Counted from the first letter of the stretch, positions 35,707-44,802 are shown. The stretch: 64,000 nt of DNA from Desulfobacteraceae bacterium (GCA_016743945.1 JADGFI010000003.1:1-64000), one strand, 5' to 3'. Program-made: numbers and translations. Notes: generated by a model not told the origin, from the sequence alone.

Positions 35707-36531
35707 ATGAAACCCCTTCGCCAACAGGTACTGGAAACAATCGCCTTTATAAGACCTCGCATCAAAAACTCAGTGGACATTGGTTTTTTAACGGGCACCG
35801 GTTTGTCTCAGACCCTATCCTCCCTGAAGGTTATATGGGAAATCAACTACGCAGACCTTCCCAATTTTCCCCAAACCACGGTTGAAAGCCACCGGGGCAA
35901 ATTGGTATATGGCAGTCTTTCCGGCAGGTCAATCCTGGTCTTTCAAGGTCGCTTCCACATATATGAAGGATATACGCCCCAACAGGTAACCTTTCCCATA
36001 AGGCTCATGCAGGAACTGAAGATTAAAACGCTGATTTTGAGCAATGCCGCAGGCGGCATTAATTTAAATTTTTCATCCGGAGATATTATGCTCATCCGGG
36101 ACCACATCAATCTGACCGGTCACAATCCCCTGATCGGTGCTGAAGAACCTGCCTGGGGAATTCGGTTTCCAGACATGACCCGGGTCTATGACAAAGGCCT
36201 TGGCACTCTTGCCAAAAAAACTGCAGCAAACAATGATATCATCTTAAGGGAGGGGGTCTATGCAGGGTTATTAGGCCCCAGCCTGGAGACACCGGCAGAA
36301 ACCCGGTTTTTAAAGGGTATCGGCGGTGATGCCGTTGGTTTTTCAACCATCATGGAAGCCATTGCCGGCGTCCAGGCCGGTATGAGAATCCTGGGACTTT
36401 CCCTGATTACCAATATCAACAATCCCGATGCCCCGGAACAGACCACCCTGGAAGCAGTGGTGGAAACTGCCCAAAAAGCATCCGAAAAAATGAACTGCCT
36501 CCTGTGTGATATGATATCCCAAATGCCTTAA
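35707..36531 (+). CDS. Purine nucleoside phosphorylase (PNP type I)
   Basis: 274 residues, the trimeric PNP length. GFLTGTGLSQTLSSL replaces the usual GSGLG phosphate loop; FQGRFHIYEGYTPQQVTFPIRLM is the conserved RxHxYEG segment; LSNAAGGIN and the ribose-phosphate region GDAVGFSTIMEAIAG follow. The last normally reads GMST, so Met is replaced by Phe, and LITNINNP corresponds to the purine-binding TN segment. The enzyme cleaves inosine, guanosine or, in the MTAP branch, methylthioadenosine; the substitutions make the specificity uncertain. Confidence 0.88.
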   Translation: MKPLRQQVLETIAFIRPRIKNSVDIGFLTGTGLSQTLSSLKVIWEINYADLPNFPQTTVESHRGKLVYGSLSGRSILVFQGRFHIYEGYTPQQVTFPIRLMQELKIKTLILSNAAGGINLNFSSGDIMLIRDHINLTGHNPLIGAEEPAWGIRFPDMTRVYDKGLGTLAKKTAANNDIILREGVYAGLLGPSLETPAETRFLKGIGGDAVGFSTIMEAIAGVQAGMRILGLSLITNINNPDAPEQTTLEAVVETAQKASEKMNCLLCDMISQMP

Positions 36532-36559
36532 AAAAATCAATTAGGTTTACCATATAGAA

Positions 36560-38857
36560 TCAAAGGCAATCTTTATCCAGAAGACGTCTAAGGGTGAATG
36601 AAAGGGCCTTTATTTCAACGGGTTTGCTTAAAAAGCCTTTGACACAACTGGCATCATCCCGGCCTCTTTCAATTGAATCTCCCAGCCCGGTGCAAAGAAT
36701 TATCGGCAGAGTGGGAGTTATTTCGACCATTCTATTTGCCAGATCAAATCCGCTCAAATCCGGCATGGTCAGGTCAGTGATGACCACATCAAATCTTTTT
36801 GGATTTTCTGCATAAACGGCCAGAGCCGTAGGACTATCGGTAAAGCAGGTGACCTTATACCCCAGTCGTTCCAGCATGTGGGTATGCATAATCGCAACCT
36901 TTTTATCGTCATCCACTAAAAGAACCTGTTCCGTACCAAACTCCACGGATAGGTCCGGCCGGGTCTCTTCCCAGGCCTCCCCCCGACTCCGACAGACTGG
37001 AAAGTAAATTAAGAACTTAGCCCCGTCCCCCTTGCAGCTTTCAACCTGGATATATCCCCCATGGGTTTCAACAATGCCATGGACAACAGAAAGTCCTATT
37101 CCCGACCCCTTTCCCTCTTCTTTGGTAGAAAAATAGGGTTCAAATATATTCGAGAGAACATTCTTTTCGATCCCGTGGCCGGTATCTCCCACAGACAAGA
37201 GGACATATGCCCCGGGCTTAATTTCCGCCGTCCCCGGGGTTGACAGACCAATTTCGACCCTTCCCAAAAATACTTCCAGAAGCCCCCCGTCTTTTTCCAT
37301 GGCATGGGTGGCATTTGTCACAAGATTCATCATCAATTGGTTGATCTGGATAGGGTCTGCCATGATATACCCGCAATCTTGATCAATGACGGTGTGAATT
37401 TTTATGCTTGAAGGCAGGAAATTTTTGACAAGGTCCATGGCTTCTGTCACTGCAGTTGCCGCTTTCACAAGAACCCGCTTATGTTCCTTCTGACGACTGA
37501 AGGCAAGAATCTGATTCACCAGAGCTTTGGCATGCCTGGCGCAATCTAAAATAATGCGGACCTGTTCTTTTTGCGCTCCCTTCTTTATGTTATCCATCAA
37601 CAGCATCTGGGCATACCCGGAGATGGGGGACAGCACATTGTTAAAATCATGGGCAATGCCCCGGGCAAGGGTTCCGATGGCCTCCATTTTCTGGGCATGG
37701 AATAATTGTTTTTCAAGGGTCTTCCGCCGGGAAATATCAATTCCCACGGCCCGAATTTCAACAATTTTATCATTTATATTTTTTATGGCATCAATGGACA
37801 GGCTTATCCACACCCTATCCCCATTTTTACAAGCCATTTCAAGTTCCATGTCTTTGACCGCCCCCCCCTCATTAAGGATCTGCCGCATTGAATTGAAATT
37901 TTGATTGGCTTCTTTTTTATTGGCAAACAAACCAAGAACATTTATGCCAATTAATTCGGATTTCTCATATCCCGATAAAAGACGTGCTTCCTGGTTACAG
38001 CGGTAAATTTTGCCATCACGGTCCATGGAAAGGTAAGAAATGGGGGCATTTTCATAGAGATCTCTGTATTCTTTCTCTTTTTTTGCCAGATTCAAATAGG
38101 TTTTGCGAAGATGGACCTCTTTTCGCCAAAGGAGTTCTGCCCCTTTTTTGCCCTTTAATTGTCCAAGATAGGCAAGGGAAGATGTCTCGACCAGTTTAAT
38201 CAGCAAATCAAGGCGTTCCCGGAGTGTTTTTTCCTTTACGAACTTGTTGTCATGGACGTCCATCAGCCCCACATCGGCCGTATTAAGAACAAGGATACCA
38301 TAATCGGGCAGGATGATATAAATGGAATTGCTTGATTTGAAATGCTTTACAATCCGGGTATCCACCTTAATTCCATTTTCAGGCATAAAAATCTGGATAC
38401 CGTCATAGATAAAAAAGGGGATGTAGTTGTACCCGTCCATATCATCTGTTTCATGGATAAACCTGCTCGTATCCGGGCAAATGATGATGTTGATCCCTTT
38501 TTTATAATAATCGGCACTATGCCTTAAAACATAGGCGATGATACCATCATTCTCCTGGAGTCCACCACCCGGGGCGGGTTTATAAAAAAGGACAGGACTC
38601 AGCTTCCTGGCCGAGACGATGTATTTACCGAAAAGCCTTAAAAAAAAACCGCTGACGCCTTTCCCGTTCAATTTATCCATGATTCCGCGGTCCCACATAT
38701 TGGTGGGTAAAAATCTTATTTTGCTCTCATTGGTGCCGTAAAGGATCCCGCTCTGCTTGGCATCAAGCAGGTCAAGGGAGATGGCCATCAGCTTTCTCCA
38801 GGGATTGCCCCCCTTGAAAAACGAGCGTTCGATTGTATCAAGATTCAGTTTTTTCAT
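36560..38857 (-). CDS. Hybrid sensor histidine kinase with unrecognised N-terminal sensor domain
   Basis: 765 residues, no membrane segment. The first 240 residues match no domain I can name with confidence; they alternate strands and helices in a GAF-like manner. A charged helical linker leads to one PAS domain (264-380), the HisKA helix with phosphoacceptor H403 in ARGIAHDFNNVLSPISGYAQM, an ATPase domain (MNLVTNATHAM, VGDTGHGIEKN, GSGIGLSVVHGIVE) and a C-terminal receiver with D in FDVVITDLTMPDLSG. Soluble, so an intracellular cue is likely. No partner regulator adjoins. Confidence 0.9.
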   Translation of the reverse strand: MKKLNLDTIERSFFKGGNPWRKLMAISLDLLDAKQSGILYGTNESKIRFLPTNMWDRGIMDKLNGKGVSGFFLRLFGKYIVSARKLSPVLFYKPAPGGGLQENDGIIAYVLRHSADYYKKGINIIICPDTSRFIHETDDMDGYNYIPFFIYDGIQIFMPENGIKVDTRIVKHFKSSNSIYIILPDYGILVLNTADVGLMDVHDNKFVKEKTLRERLDLLIKLVETSSLAYLGQLKGKKGAELLWRKEVHLRKTYLNLAKKEKEYRDLYENAPISYLSMDRDGKIYRCNQEARLLSGYEKSELIGINVLGLFANKKEANQNFNSMRQILNEGGAVKDMELEMACKNGDRVWISLSIDAIKNINDKIVEIRAVGIDISRRKTLEKQLFHAQKMEAIGTLARGIAHDFNNVLSPISGYAQMLLMDNIKKGAQKEQVRIILDCARHAKALVNQILAFSRQKEHKRVLVKAATAVTEAMDLVKNFLPSSIKIHTVIDQDCGYIMADPIQINQLMMNLVTNATHAMEKDGGLLEVFLGRVEIGLSTPGTAEIKPGAYVLLSVGDTGHGIEKNVLSNIFEPYFSTKEEGKGSGIGLSVVHGIVETHGGYIQVESCKGDGAKFLIYFPVCRSRGEAWEETRPDLSVEFGTEQVLLVDDDKKVAIMHTHMLERLGYKVTCFTDSPTALAVYAENPKRFDVVITDLTMPDLSGFDLANRMVEITPTLPIILCTGLGDSIERGRDDASCVKGFLSKPVEIKALSFTLRRLLDKDCL

Positions 38858-38867
38858 TATCCCTACC

Positions 38868-38892
38868 GAAAACGATTGTCAGAAAACGATTG
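38868..38892. repeat. 11-bp direct repeat before the hybrid kinase gene
   Basis: GAAAACGATTG occurs at 38868-38878 and 38882-38892, 14 bases apart start to start, immediately upstream of the minus-strand kinase start. Possible regulator half-sites or slippage product. The other 260 bases up to 39152 contain no gene. Confidence 0.6.
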
Positions 38893-39152
38893 CCTTAAAA
38901 GAAAACGGACCCACGGAAACAGAACATTTCACCCCGAATAAAACACACTCACCCCGATGGGGTCAAGTAAAAACAGGTAAAAGTAATGACCATCGCCAAA
39001 TGCGAATCCATCCATCGAAAATATTTGCGCCAAATACATTCTTAAAAATTGTATGGCTATGTTTTATCAAAAAATGCTATACTCCCCTCAAGATACAATG
39101 CTTTTATCAATTTTTTATCAAAAAAATCATCCCTAAAGATTGAGGTTAATAT

Positions 39153-40058
39153 ATGAGAATTGTTACACGTCCAGATTTTGATGGCATTGTCTGTGCCGTT
39201 CTTCTCCATGAAGCTGAAAATATAGACGCTGATATTTACTGGGTTGAACCCAGTGAAATCCAAAATAAAAAAGCCATGATCCGCAAAGGGGATATCATTG
39301 CCAACCTTCCCTTTAATCCCCATTGCTCCCTCTGGTTTGACCATCATGTTTCCAACAAACCGGACATTACGGTAAAAGGTGCTTTTGGCATTGCCCCGTC
39401 TGCTGCCGGTGTTATTTTTCACTATTATAGGGAACAGGGCAAATTTTCCGACCAGTTTGATGAATTGATTCAACAAACCGATATGATTGATTCTGCAGAC
39501 CTGACACAAGACCAGGTGCAATTCCCGGAACGCTACCCCTATCTGCTGTTGTCCATGACCATACAAAACAGGGGGGACAGTGATGAGGCCTATTGGAACA
39601 AACTGGTCGACATGCTGGGGAAACTGCCCATTGAACGAGTGCTTGAGGATTCTGAAGTCCGGGAGCGCTGCGACGCTGTGATCCTTGAGAATGCTCAATT
39701 CGGCCATTTTTTAACCACCCACACCACCATTATAAAAAAAATATCCGTCACCGATTTCAGATCCCTTGACACTGTCCCTTCTGGCAATCGGTTTTTGACC
39801 TATTCCTTATTTCCAGACACCATTGCCAGTGTAAAGATACGATACCTGGGACCGGATAAGGACCAGGTATTGCTCAGTATCGGTCGCAGTATTTTCAACC
39901 AGGGCTGCCAGATAAACATAGGAAACCTGCTTGCCAAATTTGGTGGCGGCGGCCATGCCGGTGCCGGCGGATGCAGCCTTGAAGCAACAACAGCCCAGAA
40001 AAAAATTGACCGTATCCTTGAAATCATGACGACCAATGAGATGGAAGAGATAAAATGA
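39153..40058 (+). CDS. DHH-family phosphoesterase
   Basis: 301 residues. The N-terminal TRPDFDGIVCAVLL corresponds to the DHH motif I Asp cluster, LWFDHHVSNK is the DHH motif itself, and the C-terminal DHHA1 domain ends with KFGGGGHAGAGGCSL. The family includes NrnA, RecJ-like nucleases, cyclic-dinucleotide phosphodiesterases and exopolyphosphatases; this stand-alone architecture without CBS domains does not decide among them. Its stop overlaps the start of the thioesterase (ATGA). Confidence 0.88.
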   Translation: MRIVTRPDFDGIVCAVLLHEAENIDADIYWVEPSEIQNKKAMIRKGDIIANLPFNPHCSLWFDHHVSNKPDITVKGAFGIAPSAAGVIFHYYREQGKFSDQFDELIQQTDMIDSADLTQDQVQFPERYPYLLLSMTIQNRGDSDEAYWNKLVDMLGKLPIERVLEDSEVRERCDAVILENAQFGHFLTTHTTIIKKISVTDFRSLDTVPSGNRFLTYSLFPDTIASVKIRYLGPDKDQVLLSIGRSIFNQGCQINIGNLLAKFGGGGHAGAGGCSLEATTAQKKIDRILEIMTTNEMEEIK

Positions 40059-40495
40059 CAATTATCTGGAAAAAAGAATTTATCATAGAGGATCTGAACC
40101 AATTTACAAAAGAGACCATTGTGGGCCATCTGAACATTGAATTTTTAGAAAAGGGAAATGATTTTTTAAGGGCAACCATGCCGGTTGACAAAAAAACCAT
40201 GCAGCCCATGGGAATCCTCCACGGCGGAGCTTCGGTGGTTTTGGCCGAAACCCTGGGAAGTACGGCTTCCTATATGACCCTTGACGACTCCTGCTATAGT
40301 GTGGGGCTTGAGGTCAAGGCCAATCATTTAAAAAGTGTGTCCAAAGGATCGGTAATCGGCATGGTAAAACCAGTCCACCTGGGAAGGACAACCCAGGTAT
40401 GGGATATTTCCATTGAAAACGAAAACACCAAATTAATCTGCGTTTCCCGACTGACCATGGCGGTTTTAAAATTTCCGACAGACCAGACCCGCTAA
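40055..40495 (+). CDS. Hotdog-fold thioesterase (PaaI family)
   Basis: 146 residues. The family motif GILHGGASVVLAETLGS is at about 50-66, with the catalytic acidic residue in AETLGS and the CoA-binding Asn/Gly stretch in the long central helix. MenI/YdiI/PaaI enzymes of this size hydrolyse aromatic or short-chain acyl-CoA thioesters. Start ATG 40055 overlaps the DHH gene stop by four bases. Substrate unknown. Confidence 0.87.
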   Translation: MTIIWKKEFIIEDLNQFTKETIVGHLNIEFLEKGNDFLRATMPVDKKTMQPMGILHGGASVVLAETLGSTASYMTLDDSCYSVGLEVKANHLKSVSKGSVIGMVKPVHLGRTTQVWDISIENENTKLICVSRLTMAVLKFPTDQTR

Positions 40496-40518
40496 AAAAA
40501 CAAAGGCCGGACACCTGC

Positions 40519-40815
40519 CTATAATTTTTCCCTTACACTTTCCACCTTATCGGCCATGGTCTGGTCCCGATCGGTGCGGGTACCGGCCTTAATGGTGGTG
40601 GTAATCCTGGGAGCACCCATGGCATGGATCTTTTCGTGGCATTTTTTTACCACACAAAATACGGCATCCCACTCCCCTTCAATATTGGTGCCATAGGCAT
40701 GGAGCTCGGATTTAAGCCCGGCGGTGTGAATAATTTTTTCGCAGGCGGCCACATACTTGGAAACAGAAAGCCCGACTCCCAGTGGAACCACACACAAATC
40801 AATGATAACCTTCAT
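40519..40815 (-). CDS. MTH1187/YkoF-type thiamine-binding protein
   Basis: 98 residues. The fold pattern starts MKVIIDLCVVPLGVGLSVSKYV and contains LHAYGTNIEGEWDAVFCVVKKCHEKIHAMGAPRI, the conserved heart of the DUF77/Thiamine_BP family. Structures of relatives form tetramers that bind thiamine or HMP between subunits, but the physiological role is unsettled. Cys8, Cys25 and a Cys pair near residue 55 are unusual but not diagnostic. Stands alone, convergent with the thioesterase. Confidence 0.88.
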   Translation of the reverse strand: MKVIIDLCVVPLGVGLSVSKYVAACEKIIHTAGLKSELHAYGTNIEGEWDAVFCVVKKCHEKIHAMGAPRITTTIKAGTRTDRDQTMADKVESVREKL

Positions 40816-40987
40816 ATTTTAACTCCTTATTTTGTATTTCAATCCCCGACTGATCCCCCAAGTTTACACGTCTCCTTTTAGAATAGCCAGAACAATGGCA
40901 ATCCCTCCCAAACATTTTACCAAAAAACAACTAAGCCCGGTATCCACATTGCGGGGGTGAAACAGGCTTTGTTTATTAGATTTTGGG

Positions 40988-41018
40988 TTGACATAGAAAT
41001 TGATTACAGGCATATAAT
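40988..41018 (+). promoter_or_regulatory. Sigma-70 promoter for the HD-GYP gene
   Basis: TTGACA at 40988-40993 and TATAAT at 41013-41018, both consensus, spaced by 19 bases (longer than the optimal 17). Transcription would start near 41025 and give a leader of about 110 bases. Confidence 0.6.
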
Positions 41019-41045
41019 GCAAGTTGTATCTCAAACTAAATTTTG

Positions 41046-41110
41046 AAAAACTTAGGATTCTGTAAACCCCCCGCAACCGTATGGGGCGCCGACGGTCCTA
41101 GAAGTTTTGG
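41046..41110 (+). ncRNA. Structured leader RNA upstream of the HD-GYP gene
   Basis: AAAACT-TAGGA (41047-41057) pairs with TCCTA-ga-AGTTTT (41096-41108) as an 11-bp stem with a two-base bulge. The enclosed 38 bases are GC-rich and offer competing helices (CCCC 41069-41072 with GGGG 41083-41086, or ACCGT 41076-41080 with ACGGT 41092-41096). The ribosome site AAGG follows at about 41121. The layout is riboswitch-like. I cannot place it in a known class; cyclic di-GMP-I aptamer signatures are not present in recognisable form. Confidence 0.4.
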
Positions 41111-41134
41111 TCAACTACTTTAAGGCTTCCGGTA

Positions 41135-42049
41135 ATGGCAGAATATATTATAGTAAAAAAATCCCAGGTATCTTTATTCAAAACCATCCCGTTTTACTAT
41201 CACACCCAAAATGGAGACTATGCCCTTTACAAAAAAAAAGGAGATCGCCTTGATGAATCAAGGCTTCAAAAAAATAGATATCCAGATTTGTACATTCTTG
41301 ATGCAGACAGGGACGAAGCCATGGCAGAGCTCATCGCTGCCTTGAATAAAGATTTTGAAAAAAAAATAACCGACGGAAAGCTCAAAGAAGTCCGACACAC
41401 ATTGGAGTATATTATAGAAGAGGCCCTGACCCCGGGACAGGAAAACGGCATGAATGCCCTTCCGGAGACCCTCAATATTCTTCTTGGCAGATATCAGAAT
41501 GATAACCAGGCAATGGAATACCTGAGAAAAATAGACTCCAATTCTCCCATACTGATTAAGCATACCGTCAATGTCACAGCCCTGACGCTGCAATTTTGTT
41601 TTTTCCACAAATTCTCTGAATCCGATACCCGCCAATTGGCCATGGCCGCACTGCTCCACGACGTGGGCTCTTCACAAATCGACAAGAATCTCGTCGAGAC
41701 AAGTAAACGGCTCACGGACGAACAATTCAAAATTTATACCACCCACCCCAAAATGGGTCATGACATGATTATCCAAAGCACAGATTTTAATACGGCCATT
41801 CAAAAGGTGGCATTGGAACACCATGAACGCATTGACGGCACCGGCTACCCCTCAGGGTTAAAACGATTGACATCCTACAGCCAACTCATCGGCCTTATCG
41901 ACAGCTATGAATCTCTCACCTACAGAGCCAAACTCTTCAGAAAAGCAAAAAAACCATTTGATACGTTAAACCTCATCAAAGAAGAAGTTTTGCGAGGAAA
42001 ATTTTCCAAAGAATTGTTTAAAAAATTCACATCCTGCCTGGTAAAGTAA
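41135..42049 (+). CDS. HD-GYP domain protein
   Basis: 304 residues. N-terminal 130 residues are unassigned and partly basic (YYHTQNGDYALYKKKGDRL resembles a small ligand-binding or PilZ-like strand region). The HD domain follows with IKHTVNVTALTLQF, ALLHDVGSSQID, a conserved TTHPKMGHDMI and the GYP signature LEHHERIDGTGYPSGLKR, all metal and cyclic di-GMP-contact residues present. It is therefore probably an active cyclic di-GMP phosphodiesterase. Preceded by a structured leader and followed closely by a TrmH-family gene. Confidence 0.9.
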   Translation: MAEYIIVKKSQVSLFKTIPFYYHTQNGDYALYKKKGDRLDESRLQKNRYPDLYILDADRDEAMAELIAALNKDFEKKITDGKLKEVRHTLEYIIEEALTPGQENGMNALPETLNILLGRYQNDNQAMEYLRKIDSNSPILIKHTVNVTALTLQFCFFHKFSESDTRQLAMAALLHDVGSSQIDKNLVETSKRLTDEQFKIYTTHPKMGHDMIIQSTDFNTAIQKVALEHHERIDGTGYPSGLKRLTSYSQLIGLIDSYESLTYRAKLFRKAKKPFDTLNLIKEEVLRGKFSKELFKKFTSCLVK

Positions 42050-42058
42050 GCATCTATC

Positions 42059-42616
42059 ATGGGATCCCATAAAATCAGACAGATGATGAAATCCGAACGG
42101 GAAACGGCCAAAAGGCGTTTCCGACAACAACGCAATAAAAATTATCTGGCCCAACCCGGCATCCATGACTGCATCATTGTGCTGGATCACCTCAAGCCCA
42201 CCTATAATATCGGCAAAATTTTCAGGAGTTCCGAGGCCTTTGGCTGCCGGGAAATCCATTTGGTGGGCATCGATTTCTTTGATCCTGGACCTGGGATGGG
42301 CGCATTTAAGTGGGTTCCGGCTGTCTTCCACACCGAATTTTTCGCCTGTTATACAGACCTCATCAACAAGGGGTATACCCCGTATATACTTGAGCCCGGA
42401 CAGGGTCCCCCGGTAATGGATACGCCTTTGCCCAAAAAAAGCGCCTTTATCTTTGGCCATGAAGAATTTGGAATCAGTTTTGAGCCGGGCCTGTTCCCGG
42501 AAATAAAGCGCCTGACCATTCCCCAATACGGCAAGTCCCAAAGCCTGAATGTCAGCGTGGCCGCCTCTATTATTTTATATGAATATGTGCGGCAGCACGG
42601 CAAAAATTCGTCCTGA
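42059..42616 (+). CDS. TrmH-family (SpoU) RNA 2'-O-methyltransferase
   Basis: 185 residues. SPOUT motif 1 is DHLKPTYNIGKIFRSSEAFGC, motif 2 IFGHEEFGISFEPG and motif 3 KRLTIPQYGKSQSLNVSVAASIILYEYVRQ; these form the trefoil-knot SAM site. Small single-domain members methylate tRNA ribose (TrmH, TrmL). The basic N-terminus (KIRQMMKSERETAKRRFRQQRNK) would help RNA binding. Ten bases after the HD-GYP gene. Confidence 0.9.
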   Translation: MGSHKIRQMMKSERETAKRRFRQQRNKNYLAQPGIHDCIIVLDHLKPTYNIGKIFRSSEAFGCREIHLVGIDFFDPGPGMGAFKWVPAVFHTEFFACYTDLINKGYTPYILEPGQGPPVMDTPLPKKSAFIFGHEEFGISFEPGLFPEIKRLTIPQYGKSQSLNVSVAASIILYEYVRQHGKNSS

Positions 42617-42658
42617 ACCAGACAAGGGGCAAGGGACAGGAGTATTCTTTTGAAAACA

Positions 42659-42688
42659 TTGACAACAAATGACTTGTTTCATTATAAC
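42659..42688 (+). promoter_or_regulatory. Sigma-70 promoter for nadE
   Basis: TTGACA at 42659-42664 and TTATAA/TATAAC at 42682-42688, spacing 17-18 bases, about 60 bases upstream of the start codon. Confidence 0.5.
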
Positions 42689-42745
42689 GGACCCATGGAA
42701 AATACTGACAAATTATGACATCTTACATAAATTGAGGGCAGACCC

Positions 42746-43531
42746 ATGCAAACATCTGATATAGTAGAATATATTATCAATTGGCTAAAAACATATATGA
42801 AAAAATCAGGGTTAAACGGCTTTACCATTGGGGTATCCGGTGGGATTGATTCTGCCGTGACCTCAACCCTGTGCGCCAAAACCGGAGAAAAGGTGATCGC
42901 ATTGAATATGCCCATTTTCCAGGCAAAAGACCAGATATCCAGATCCGCTGACCATATTGCCTGGCTGGAGAACGCCCATGACAATGTCACGGGAGTCGAT
43001 GTGGAACTGACCCCTATCTTTGAACAAATACAGGCAAGTTTCCCAAAAAAAATCCAGGATGGTATGACCATGGCCAATACCCGCTCCCGCCTCCGCATGA
43101 CGACACTTTACGCATTTGCCTCCCACCACAGAATGCTGGTGGCCGGCACCGGCAACAAGGTGGAAGACTTTGGGGTAGGATTTTATACCAAATACGGGGA
43201 CGGAGGCGTGGATATTTCCCCCATTGCCGACCTGATGAAATCCCAAGTTTATGCCATTGGCAAGTTCCTGGGCATTCACCAGGACATTTTAACAGCCCCC
43301 CCCACAGATGGCCTATGGGAAGATGACCGCACCGATGAAAGCCAAATAGGGGCCACCTATGAAGAACTGGAATGGGCCATGACCCACGAAGCCTCACAAA
43401 AGACCCCGGGAAAAGAAATGGAGGACCGACAAAAAAAAGTGCTGGCCATTTACCATAAATTTAATACGGCCAACAAGCACAAGATGGCGCCCATTCCCGT
43501 GTGCAAAATTCCATCTGAGTTGACCCGATAA
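42746..43531 (+). CDS. nadE: NAD synthetase, ammonia-dependent
   Basis: 261 residues without the nitrilase domain, so ammonia-dependent. The P-loop-like SGGIDSAV motif sits in FTIGVSGGIDSAVTSTLC at about 30-47; ANTRSRLRMTTLYAFASH and GTGNKVEDFGVGFYTKYGDGGVDISPIADL are the NAD and ATP regions. Converts deamido-NAD to NAD. With nadK elsewhere in this window, two steps of NAD(P) supply are covered. Confidence 0.95.
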   Translation: MQTSDIVEYIINWLKTYMKKSGLNGFTIGVSGGIDSAVTSTLCAKTGEKVIALNMPIFQAKDQISRSADHIAWLENAHDNVTGVDVELTPIFEQIQASFPKKIQDGMTMANTRSRLRMTTLYAFASHHRMLVAGTGNKVEDFGVGFYTKYGDGGVDISPIADLMKSQVYAIGKFLGIHQDILTAPPTDGLWEDDRTDESQIGATYEELEWAMTHEASQKTPGKEMEDRQKKVLAIYHKFNTANKHKMAPIPVCKIPSELTR

Positions 43532-43595
43532 AAAACTTGCATACCGTTCTGAATCATGGCCATAACCATGGTCCGAATCATTCCCTGACGCATAA

Positions 43596-44375
43596 TTGAG
43601 GTTTTTTTCAATGGATTTCACGCTTTCTGTATTCAGTCTTATACTTCTTTTTCTCACCGGCCTTGTGGCTGGGTTTGTGGATTCCATTGCCGGCGGGGGG
43701 GGCCTGATTTCCCTGCCGGTCCTCTTGTCCCTGGGGATACCGCCACAACTGGCCCTTGGCACCAACAAGCTCCAGGGCAGTTTCGGCTCCCTGTCCTCGG
43801 CCATAACCTTTATTCGCAAAAAAACGGTACGCCTGGATGAAAATGTTCATGGCATTGTTTTTACCTTTATGGGAGCCATGCTGGGATCCTGGTCCATCCA
43901 GCAGATAGATGCCGGGTTTATCCGGCATATCATACCGGTGTTGCTCTTATTTGTCTTTTTTTATACCCTTTTTTCCAAGGATTTGGGCACCCATGCCAGC
44001 CAGCCTAAAATGACCGGAACCCTTTTTTTCACCCTCTTCGGTCTGGGCCTGGGATTTTATGATGGCTTTTTTGGGCCCGGCACCGGTTCTTTCTGGACAG
44101 GCGGTCTTCTTATTGTCATGGGGATGGATATGACAAAAGCGGCGGGCACCACCCGGATCATGAATTTCACCTCCAATATTGTGGCCCTGTCCGTGTTTAT
44201 TATTGGTGGGAATGTGCTGTATTCAGCCGGTCTCTGCATGGCGGCAGGCCAGGTCATCGGGGCCAGGGCAGGCTCTGGCCTGGCCATCAAACGAGGCGCA
44301 TCCTTTATTCGACCCATCTTTTTGACCATGGTTTTTTTAACCATTGTCAGACTTATTGTTGTAAATTATATTTAA
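43596..44375 (+). CDS. TSUP family membrane carrier (TauE/SafE/YfcA)
   Basis: 259 residues, seven or eight membrane segments. The two family motifs are GFVDSIAGGGGLISLPVLL (about 25-43) and the second-half GLGLGFYDGFFGPGTGSFWTGGLL (about 150-173), with ALGTNKLQGSFGSLSSA between. The YfcA branch has unknown or sulfur-compound substrates (sulfite, sulfoacetate and similar anions). No sulfur gene adjoins, so the substrate stays open. Confidence 0.92.
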   Translation: MRFFSMDFTLSVFSLILLFLTGLVAGFVDSIAGGGGLISLPVLLSLGIPPQLALGTNKLQGSFGSLSSAITFIRKKTVRLDENVHGIVFTFMGAMLGSWSIQQIDAGFIRHIIPVLLLFVFFYTLFSKDLGTHASQPKMTGTLFFTLFGLGLGFYDGFFGPGTGSFWTGGLLIVMGMDMTKAAGTTRIMNFTSNIVALSVFIIGGNVLYSAGLCMAAGQVIGARAGSGLAIKRGASFIRPIFLTMVFLTIVRLIVVNYI

Positions 44376-44422
44376 CGGTTTACCCACAAAAAATAGTCCC
44401 GAGTCTACAAGGTAGGGGGGAT

Positions 44423-44686
44423 TTATTTTTTTTCCTGCATCTTGACCCGAAACTGGCTCATGCAATCAATGATATCTTCTGTCTTACCCTCATCCGCAGA
44501 CCACAGGACCGTATCCGGTGCCTCAATTTTCATAAGGCATTCCGGAAAAAAATCATAATATTCACCATTAATTTTCAATACATTAATTTTATCATCCGGG
44601 AATGAAGGATCCGACACATGCTCTATGATTTCCCACTCATCCGGAATAGTAAATTCCGCGGTTATTTTCACTTCAAGGGTTTTCAT
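44423..44686 (-). CDS. Conserved hypothetical protein
   Basis: 87 residues, acidic. It starts MKTLEVKITAEFTIPDEWEII and includes INVLKINGEYYDFFPECLMKIE, a strand-rich pattern without known motif. No signal peptide, membrane segment or paired cysteines. Ribosome site is GGAG about ten bases upstream of ATG 44686. Stands alone between TSUP and the large hybrid kinase. I do not recognise the family. Confidence 0.6.
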   Translation of the reverse strand: MKTLEVKITAEFTIPDEWEIIEHVSDPSFPDDKINVLKINGEYYDFFPECLMKIEAPDTVLWSADEGKTEDIIDCMSQFRVKMQEKK

Positions 44687-44802
44687 TTTTTATTCTCCAA
44701 AACAGGTCTTAATATTTTTGAAACTATTTACCGAGAAGGGTATCAGTTTTATCGGGGAAAATACACCAGAAAAATTCAGGGATCCACCACCCGGGCAGAT
44801 CA

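Noticed and set aside
41046-41110. Cyclic di-GMP-I riboswitch
   Set aside because: The layout is suggestive, but the conserved GCAAAC and GACGCAAAGCC segments are absent or too changed to call the class.
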